Origin: Thermoplasmatota archaeon
GTDB lineage: Bacteria; Pseudomonadota; Gammaproteobacteria; Burkholderiales; Thiobacillaceae
Assembly (NCBI GenBank): GCA_023475455.1
Contig: JAMCVR010000046.1
Span: 3,919 to 15,388 of the forward strand
Reading direction: 5' to 3'
DNA length: 11,470 nt
The notes below the pieces were generated by a model. That model had not been told where the DNA came from and did not search any database. It saw only the letters and a list, made by a program, of their open reading frames with translations. This document shows, in pieces, positions 6,558 through 11,470 of this stretch; position 1 is the first letter of the stretch; every line of letters starts with the position of its first letter. Position numbers and translations under genes: made by a program.

Positions 6558-9500
6558 ATGGCGAACGCCATCACGATTCTGATCTGCACCCACAACCGCG
6601 CCGACCTGCTGGAGCGGGTGCTGGCATCGATCAATGCGGCCAAACGGCCCGCCATGCCGGTGCGGATTCTGGTGGCGGCCAACGCCTGCACCGACGATAC
6701 CGCGGCGCGCATGCGCGCCTACCAGGCCCGGCAGGTCGAAGCCGGCTGGCTGCCGCTGCGGCTGATCGAAGTGCCCACGCCCGGCAAGTCGCACGCGCTC
6801 AACCGCGCGATTCCGGAAATCGAAACCGAACTCAGCGCCTTCGTCGACGACGACCATCGCGTCGATGAAAACTATCTGGTTGCCATCGAGCAGGCGGTTC
6901 AAGCCTGGCCGGATGCGGGATTTTATTGCGGCCGCATCCTGCCGGACTGGGATGGCAGCGAACCGGCCTGGGTGCACGACGAAGGCCCCTATCGCATCTA
7001 TCCCCTGCCGGTGCCGCGCTATGACCAGGGCAATGCGCCCAAGACCATCACGGCAGAGGAAGGCCCGATCCCCGGCGGCGGCAACCTGGTGGTGCGGCGC
7101 CCTGTGTTCGGGCTGGCCGGCCGGTTTTCCACCGAACTGGGGCCGCACGGCCACGACCTTGGCGGCGGCGAAGACAGCGAATACGTGCTGCGCGCGCTGG
7201 CGCGCGGCGCGGCCTGCCAGTATGTCCCCGACATGGTGCAGTATCACTATGTCGATACCGAGCGCCTGAAGCTGGGCTATCTGCTCAGAAAAAGCTTCCA
7301 GCGCACGCGCTCCACCTCGCGCATCCACGGCAACGGCCGGGTGCCGCTCTACATGTGGCGCAAGCTGGGGGAATACGCATATCACAGCACCTTCAGCCTG
7401 ACGTGGGCCAAGCGCCGCTTTTTCTGGGTGCGCACCGCGGCTGCGCTCGGCGAGATTCGCGGCCGCAGCGAATCCGGGCACCGCCATCAAAAATTGGCCC
7501 TCCCCCCCGACCGCGGCATGCTGGGCGTCGAGGCGCTGGCGATCCTCACCGCCGCCTGCGGCCTGATCGCCTGGTTTGCCGGCGGCGACGCCAAATGGAC
7601 CGGCCTGCTGCCCGCCCTCGGCGTGGCGGCGCTCGGCTCGACCACGCTGCTCGCAAAATCGCTGCTCGATTTTTCCCAGACCGGTCCGCGCATCCGCGCG
7701 GAAATCCTCACCCACTACCGGCGCTACACGCTGTATGCGCTGGCGCGGCTCACCGCCTGGGCGTTCGCCATCATGCTGTTCACCGGCGGCGCCGGCGTGC
7801 TGATCTACTTCATGCTCGACACGGTGCTCGGCGCGACGTGGTCGACGGGCCTGGCCTTCATTGCCGCCATCCTCGGCGTGCTGGGCGCGTTCTCGCTGCA
7901 ATTCATCCGCAAGCTGCGCTTCAATCCGGGCCTGCTGGTGGCGTCGATGCACTACCGCATGAGCCGGCTGTATGGGCTCTGGCACTGGATGACGCCGACA
8001 CGCATCGTCTGGCTGCAAGCGCTGTGGCTGGGGGCGAGCGCGCTGCTGTTCGCCGCCGCCTCCTGGCAACTCGCAAGGGAGAATCGAATCGGCGACCTGA
8101 TGGCGCTGTGGGCCGCGGTCCTCTTCATCGCCGGCACCGTGGCCTGGACCGCCCGGCAGCCCGAGGCGCGTCCGCCGCGCAAGCTGCCGGCGCGGCGCGC
8201 GGATGCCCCGCCCAACATCCTGATGATCGGTTCCGACACGCTGCGCGCCGACCGCCTGGGCGCGATGAGCTACCGCCGCGCGCTCACCCCGAACATCGAC
8301 CGCCTCGCCCAACAGGGCGCCCTGTTCTCAAACTGCTACGTGCCCTGCGCGCGCACCGCGCCCAGCCTGATTTCCCTGCTTACCGGCACCTGGCCGCACA
8401 CCCACGGCATCCGCGACAACTTCGTGCCGGACGAGGAAACCCGGCTCAGGGTCGATGCTTTACCGCAGTTGCTGAAAGCCCGGGGCTATCGCACTGCCGC
8501 GCTGTCGGACTGGTGCGGCGGCGACATGGGGAAATTCTCATTCGGCTTCGACCACACCGACCTGCCGGAAGACCAGTGGAACCTGAAGTATCTGATCCGC
8601 CAGGGCCCCAAGGATCTGCGCCTGTACCTGTCGCTGTTCACCCACAACCGCCTGGGACGCCTGCTGCTGCCGGAGCTCTACTATCTGGGCGGGGTGCCGC
8701 TGACGCAGCCGATGGGCAGGCGCGCCCGGCGCCTGGTCTCGCGCCTGGCGGCGGACAGTGCGCCCTTCCTCCTCAACGTGTTCTATTCCACCACGCACCC
8801 GCCGTTTGCTTCGGCATGGCCGTGGTACGTGCGCTTTGCCGACCCGGCCTATCGCGGCGAATCGAAGTTCGCCATGGCGCGGCTGACCGACCCCTTCGAG
8901 ATTCTTCGCCGCCAGGGTGCGCCCCGTGAGGAATTCGACCTCGACCAGATCATCGACCTGTACGACGGCTGCGTGGCGGAATTCGACGACGAGGTCGGCA
9001 GGATGCTCGCGCATCTTGAAGCCTGCGGGCTGGCCGACAATACGATCGTCGTCGTCTATTCCGACCACGGCATGGAATTCTTCGAGCACGATACCTGGGG
9101 GCAGGGCAATTCCGCGGTGGGCGAGGCCAGTCCGCGCATCCCGCTGGTGATCCGCGACCCGCGCAAGCCGGCGCGCGGCAGGATCGACGCCGTGGTGCGC
9201 TCGATCGACCTCGCCCCCACCCTGCTCGACCTGGTCGACGCGCCGCCGGCCGGCGGCATGGACGGCGTGTCGCTCGCGGGCTGCCTGACGGATGGAACCG
9301 CCTGTCCCGAACTCGACGCCTTCAACGAAACCGGCATCTGGATCACCGACATTCCGGGGCTGCCGGTGCAGCATCTTCGCTATCCGGATTTGCTGGAACT
9401 GATCGACGTGCCGGATCGCGACCGCGGCACGCTGGGCATCAAGCCCGACTATTGCGAACGCATCATGACGGCGAAGGATCGCATGATCCGGCGGGGACGC

Positions 9501-9653
9501 TGGAAGCTGGTGTATCAACCGCTGGAGGGCGGACACGCGCTGCGGCTGTTCGATCTGGAGGCCGACCCGTCGTGCCGGCATGATGTCTCGGCCAACCACC
9601 CGGACCTGGCCGCCGAACTCTGGGGAAAGCTGCAGGCCTTCGTCCGGGTTTGA
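6558..9653 (+). CDS. Fusion: GT2 glycosyltransferase - about six membrane helices - alkaline-phosphatase/sulfatase-superfamily domain
   Basis: One 1031-residue frame holds three modules. Residues 1-300 are a GT2: ITILICTHNRADLLERVL (5-22), PGKSHALNRAI (75-85), FVDDDHRVDENY (95-106, metal site) and GGGEDSEYVLRA (202-213). Residues 324-531 hold about six hydrophobic helices (near 324-342, 348-368, 392-419, 429-449, 483-503 and 512-531). Residues 551-1031 are sulfatase-like: NILMIGSDTLRADRLG (553-568, D560 metal ligand), ARTAPSLISLLTG (598-610), STTHPPF (744-750) and VVVYSDHGMEFFEH (831-844, D836/H837). The position held by the formylglycine Cys/Ser in true sulfatases is Thr600 (TAPSL), as in phosphoethanolamine and glycerol-phosphate transferases of this superfamily, so a phosphohydrolase or transferase role is as likely as a sulfatase. 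Last gene of the plus-strand run, with no clear ribosome site; coupling to the GT2 stop 3 bp upstream is probable. A C7 run (7502-7508) lies in the linker after the GT2. Confidence 0.9.
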   Translation: MANAITILICTHNRADLLERVLASINAAKRPAMPVRILVAANACTDDTAARMRAYQARQVEAGWLPLRLIEVPTPGKSHALNRAIPEIETELSAFVDDDHRVDENYLVAIEQAVQAWPDAGFYCGRILPDWDGSEPAWVHDEGPYRIYPLPVPRYDQGNAPKTITAEEGPIPGGGNLVVRRPVFGLAGRFSTELGPHGHDLGGGEDSEYVLRALARGAACQYVPDMVQYHYVDTERLKLGYLLRKSFQRTRSTSRIHGNGRVPLYMWRKLGEYAYHSTFSLTWAKRRFFWVRTAAALGEIRGRSESGHRHQKLALPPDRGMLGVEALAILTAACGLIAWFAGGDAKWTGLLPALGVAALGSTTLLAKSLLDFSQTGPRIRAEILTHYRRYTLYALARLTAWAFAIMLFTGGAGVLIYFMLDTVLGATWSTGLAFIAAILGVLGAFSLQFIRKLRFNPGLLVASMHYRMSRLYGLWHWMTPTRIVWLQALWLGASALLFAAASWQLARENRIGDLMALWAAVLFIAGTVAWTARQPEARPPRKLPARRADAPPNILMIGSDTLRADRLGAMSYRRALTPNIDRLAQQGALFSNCYVPCARTAPSLISLLTGTWPHTHGIRDNFVPDEETRLRVDALPQLLKARGYRTAALSDWCGGDMGKFSFGFDHTDLPEDQWNLKYLIRQGPKDLRLYLSLFTHNRLGRLLLPELYYLGGVPLTQPMGRRARRLVSRLAADSAPFLLNVFYSTTHPPFASAWPWYVRFADPAYRGESKFAMARLTDPFEILRRQGAPREEFDLDQIIDLYDGCVAEFDDEVGRMLAHLEACGLADNTIVVVYSDHGMEFFEHDTWGQGNSAVGEASPRIPLVIRDPRKPARGRIDAVVRSIDLAPTLLDLVDAPPAGGMDGVSLAGCLTDGTACPELDAFNETGIWITDIPGLPVQHLRYPDLLELIDVPDRDRGTLGIKPDYCERIMTAKDRMIRRGRWKLVYQPLEGGHALRLFDLEADPSCRHDVSANHPDLAAELWGKLQAFVRV
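7502..7508 (+). repeat. C7 homopolymer in the linker of the fusion gene
   Basis: Seven consecutive C residues code for part of the Leu-Pro-Pro linker (residues 315-317) between the GT2 and the first membrane helix. A one-base slip into the frame read as TCC CCC CCG from 7501 meets TGA at 7564, which would release the GT2 alone at roughly 336 residues. It is a possible slippage or base-calling site; the high-quality downstream frame argues the fusion is real in this assembly. Confidence 0.5.
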
Positions 9654-9674
9654 TTTTGCGGCCCGAGCGGACGG
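9654..9674. other. 21-bp convergent junction
   Basis: Only 21 bp separate the stop of the plus-strand fusion gene from the stop of the minus-strand TPR gene. GCCCG (9661-9665) and CGGGC (9681-9685) could form a 5-bp stem reaching into the TPR gene end, but it has no following U-tract on either strand, so I do not call a terminator. Transcripts of the two operons probably overlap. Confidence 0.5.
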
Positions 9675-10403
9675 TCAGTCCGGGCAGAACCGGCAGTAGG
9701 GATTTTTCGGAGAGCCGATGCTGGGTTTTTCTGCGGCCGGTTCGGCGGCCGTTTTCCCAGCCGAATCCCCTTCGGCCGAGGCTTCCGCAGCGGCTGCCGG
9801 TTCTTCTGCTTGCGGGGGCGTAGTCACAGCGGGCGCCGCCTGTACCGGCGGTTCAGGATAGGGGAGTTTTCCGCCCAGTTCCCGATACCGCCGTTGCAGA
9901 CTCCTGGTGCCGGGATTGTGGCGCAAGCCGTCGCTGACGAGACTGAGCGCTTTTTTGCGGTCGCTCGACGCGTAGTGGTCCGCAAGATAAAGGTAAGCCG
10001 GGACATACTTGGGGGTCTGCTGAACGACGCCCGTGTAGAGCATCACCGCCTCGGCCTTGCGCCCGGCAAGCGCGAGGGTTCTTGCCTTGCCCGCGATAAC
10101 CTCGGGCCGCATGTTGAAATCCGGCGACGTGTGTGAGAGCACGTAATCGAACCCGCCCAGCGATTCCTGTATGTTGTACTTGAATTCATTGCGATCGTGG
10201 ATACTCGACATGGCGCGGTTGTAGAAACGCAGGCCATCGCAGTAGTGATGCATATGTCCCCAGTTTCGCTTGTCGGACGTGTCGCGGCCGGCAATTTGCG
10301 CCCTGCACATGGCATCCTCGGCTGCTGTTTTGCCCCAGGGCTGCAGGGCAAAGGCCGGATCGGCAGCCAGCAAACCCGCCAAGGCCAACAGGATGAATTT
10401 CAT
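9675..10403 (-). CDS. Secreted TPR-like protein with Pro/Ala-rich linker and C-terminal CxxC
   Basis: A 242-residue protein of unproven function. Residues 1-19 form a Sec signal peptide (MKFILLALAGLLAADPAFA, predicted cut after AFA), and no lipobox Cys is present, so it is periplasmic or exported. The mature N-terminus has NWGHMHHYCDGLRFYNRA (47-64), an arrangement I associate with TPR proteins of betaproteobacterial exopolysaccharide regions. Residues about 101-170 form TPR-like helix pairs (VIAGKARTLALAGRKAEA; YVPAYLYLADHYASS). Residues 182-228 are a Pro/Ala/Glu-rich flexible linker ending in IGSPKNPYCRFCPD, with Cys237 and Cys240. Two further Cys (33, 55) lie in the globular part. The start overlaps the GT4 stop by 4 bp (ATGA) and has a strong AGGAG, so the two are coupled. 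Probably a scaffold or quality-control partner in glycan export; inference only. Confidence 0.88.
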   Translation of the reverse strand: MKFILLALAGLLAADPAFALQPWGKTAAEDAMCRAQIAGRDTSDKRNWGHMHHYCDGLRFYNRAMSSIHDRNEFKYNIQESLGGFDYVLSHTSPDFNMRPEVIAGKARTLALAGRKAEAVMLYTGVVQQTPKYVPAYLYLADHYASSDRKKALSLVSDGLRHNPGTRSLQRRYRELGGKLPYPEPPVQAAPAVTTPPQAEEPAAAAEASAEGDSAGKTAAEPAAEKPSIGSPKNPYCRFCPD

Positions 10404-11470
10404 GACCCGCTCCTATGTTCAGCCTGGTTCAGGGCAGCCGTTTTCTCCGCCACTTTTTCCCAGGAAAATTCGCGCTGCGTTCGTTCGATCGCAGCCCTGC
10501 CCATGCGCTTACCCTCGTCAGTGAGCAATCTTGCCAACCCGATTGCGACGGCATTGGTCCGCGTCCCCTCTATCCTGAGTCCGGTTTCGCCATCAATCAC
10601 CGCCGAACCCGTACCGCCGGCATGCCCTGCCAGACTGGGCTTGCCACACGCCGCCGCTTCGATGAACACCATCCCGAAGCCTTCATTGTCGCCGTTGATT
10701 TCCCGATTGGGCATGGCGAAGACGTCGCAGGCATTCATCCAGCGCGGCAGGTCGGCCTCGCTAACCGCACCTATCCGGTGGACGATGCCACGCACATTAT
10801 GTTCCGCGATCAGCCCATCGAGGTAATCGGCGTCTTCACCGATGCCGGCGATGACATACTGCACCGGCACACCCCCGGTTCGTAATTGCGCCACAGCGCG
10901 GATCATCTGGTCGAAGCCCTTGCGCCGCGACAGGCGGCCGACCGAGAAGACCAGCCTGTCGCCGGGGCCGATGTCGAGGCTTTCGCGCAGGCCTGCGGTG
11001 TCCAGTCCCGGCCTGAACACCGACACGTCGACGCCCGGATAAATGATCGTAATCCGCGCCGCGTCGATGCCCATTTCCAGCAAGGTATCGCGCGTGTGTT
11101 CGCTGTTGGCAATCACCCTGTCCGCGTGGCGCAGGGCAAACCGCATGGTCTTGAATTTTCCGCCGCGCCCCCAGGTGGTGAGCTCCTCCCCATGAGCATA
11201 GATCACAACCGGGCGCAGCGTCAGCCGCGCCACCGCCCACGCCACCAGCCCTTCGGGCAGGGCGCGAAAGGCGTGGATGGCGTCGAATCGATGATTGAAC
11301 GACAACCACAAAGACACCAGGAAGAATCGCAGATACATTGCCAGCACCGGCACACCCCCGGTTCGTAATTGCGCCACAGCGCGGATCATCTGGTCGAAGC
11401 CCTTGCGCCGCGACAGGCGGCCGACCGAGAAGACCAGCCTGTCGCCGGGGCCGATGTCGAGGCTTTCGCG
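10400..11470 (-). CDS. Family 4 (GT-B) glycosyltransferase, 5' end outside the window, with a repeated segment
   Basis: A retaining GT-B transferase acting in the cytoplasm. 356 residues are visible. The N-terminal domain part is VVIYAHGEELTTWGRG, RVIANSEHTRDTLLEMGI and IIYPGVDVSVFRPG. The donor-binding domain has LVFSVGRLSRRKGFDQMIRAV, FAMPNREINGDNEGFGMVFIE with the E-X7-E motif (visible residues 263 and 271), and AAACGKPSLAG. Oddly, the first 42 visible residues (RESLDIG to TGGVPV) are an exact copy of residues 162-203 and belong to the C-terminal domain, yet they sit in front of N-terminal-domain sequence (LAMYLRFF). This order does not fit a GT-B fold, so the right edge is either an assembly artefact or an in-frame 161-codon duplication. 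The true N-terminal ~80 residues are not visible. Its stop overlaps the TPR start (ATGA). Confidence 0.85.
   Translation of the reverse strand, partial: RESLDIGPGDRLVFSVGRLSRRKGFDQMIRAVAQLRTGGVPVLAMYLRFFLVSLWLSFNHRFDAIHAFRALPEGLVAWAVARLTLRPVVIYAHGEELTTWGRGGKFKTMRFALRHADRVIANSEHTRDTLLEMGIDAARITIIYPGVDVSVFRPGLDTAGLRESLDIGPGDRLVFSVGRLSRRKGFDQMIRAVAQLRTGGVPVQYVIAGIGEDADYLDGLIAEHNVRGIVHRIGAVSEADLPRWMNACDVFAMPNREINGDNEGFGMVFIEAAACGKPSLAGHAGGTGSAVIDGETGLRIEGTRTNAVAIGLARLLTDEGKRMGRAAIERTQREFSWEKVAEKTAALNQAEHRSGS
10410..10414 (-). promoter_or_regulatory. Shine-Dalgarno AGGAG for the TPR gene
   Basis: On the minus strand AGGAG lies 6 nt before the ATG at 10403, inside the last codons of the GT4 gene. 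It fixes the TPR start. Confidence 0.75.
10861..10987. repeat. Direct repeat, internal copy (127 bp)
   Basis: Identical by eye to 11344-11470, at an offset of 483 bp (161 codons, so in frame). The left boundary is sharp: T at 10860 against A at 11343. It lies in the donor-domain start of the GT4 gene. Confidence 0.95.
11344..11470. repeat. Direct repeat, terminal copy (127 bp, ends at the window edge)
   Basis: Second copy of 10861-10987, running exactly to the last base of the window. Its true length is unknown if the sequence continues. If the window edge is a contig end, 127 bp equals a common de Bruijn k-mer size (127), the expected overlap when a contig ends at a repeated graph node. Confidence 0.95.

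Noticed and set aside
5964..8312. 782-aa open frame on the minus strand
   Set aside because: Antisense shadow of the two GT2 genes and the fusion; GC-rich sequence opens this frame, the product is Arg/His/Gln-rich with no motif, and the plus-strand proteins are clear family members.
8538..9599. 353-aa minus-strand frame over the sulfatase-like domain
   Set aside because: Antisense shadow of a well-supported domain.
9654..9690. Terminator between the convergent genes
   Set aside because: Only a 5-bp imperfect stem and no U-tract on the correct side for either strand.

Overview
The window is GC-rich DNA, roughly 65-70% GC in most genes by hand counts of sample lines. It looks like a proteobacterium, and a betaproteobacterium is my best guess. 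The grounds are a GTCATTCCGGC-type paired-hairpin repeat, high GC at third codon positions, and a secreted TPR protein ending in NPYCRFCPD, a tail I associate with betaproteobacterial exopolysaccharide regions. I cannot name a species. Two exact direct repeats suggest a draft, possibly metagenomic, assembly.

Layout. The plus strand (2-9653) carries: the 3' end of an alpha/alpha-toroid-like gene; a gap holding an 86-bp MITE/REPIN-like element; wecB (UDP-GlcNAc 2-epimerase); a GT2 glycosyltransferase; a PAPS-type sulfotransferase; a 680-bp tandem duplication that leaves truncated extra pieces of the sulfotransferase and the next gene; an intact, lower-GC GT2; a third GT2 with a TTG start; and a 1031-residue protein joining a GT2 domain, about six membrane helices and an alkaline-phosphatase/sulfatase-superfamily domain. 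The minus strand (11470-9675) carries a GT4 glycosyltransferase, open at the window edge, and a secreted TPR protein. They overlap by 4 bp and converge on the plus-strand genes with only 21 bp between stop codons.

How the genes may work together. This is a surface or exopolysaccharide assembly locus. WecB would supply UDP-ManNAc, four GT2 domains and one GT4 would build an oligosaccharide, and the sulfotransferase would sulfate it (or a related acceptor). The fused sulfatase-like domain may remove or transfer a sulfate or phosphate group on the same product. No polymerase, flippase, exosortase or export gene is visible, so the locus very probably extends beyond both edges.

Most worth a second look: (1) the GT2-membrane-sulfatase-like fusion, whose nucleophile position is Thr and whose charge pattern places both catalytic domains in the cytoplasm; (2) two exact tandem repeats (680-bp offset in the middle, 483-bp offset at the right edge). 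The right-edge repeat is exactly 127 bp and stops at the window end, which suggests an assembly-graph artefact, though real duplications are not excluded.
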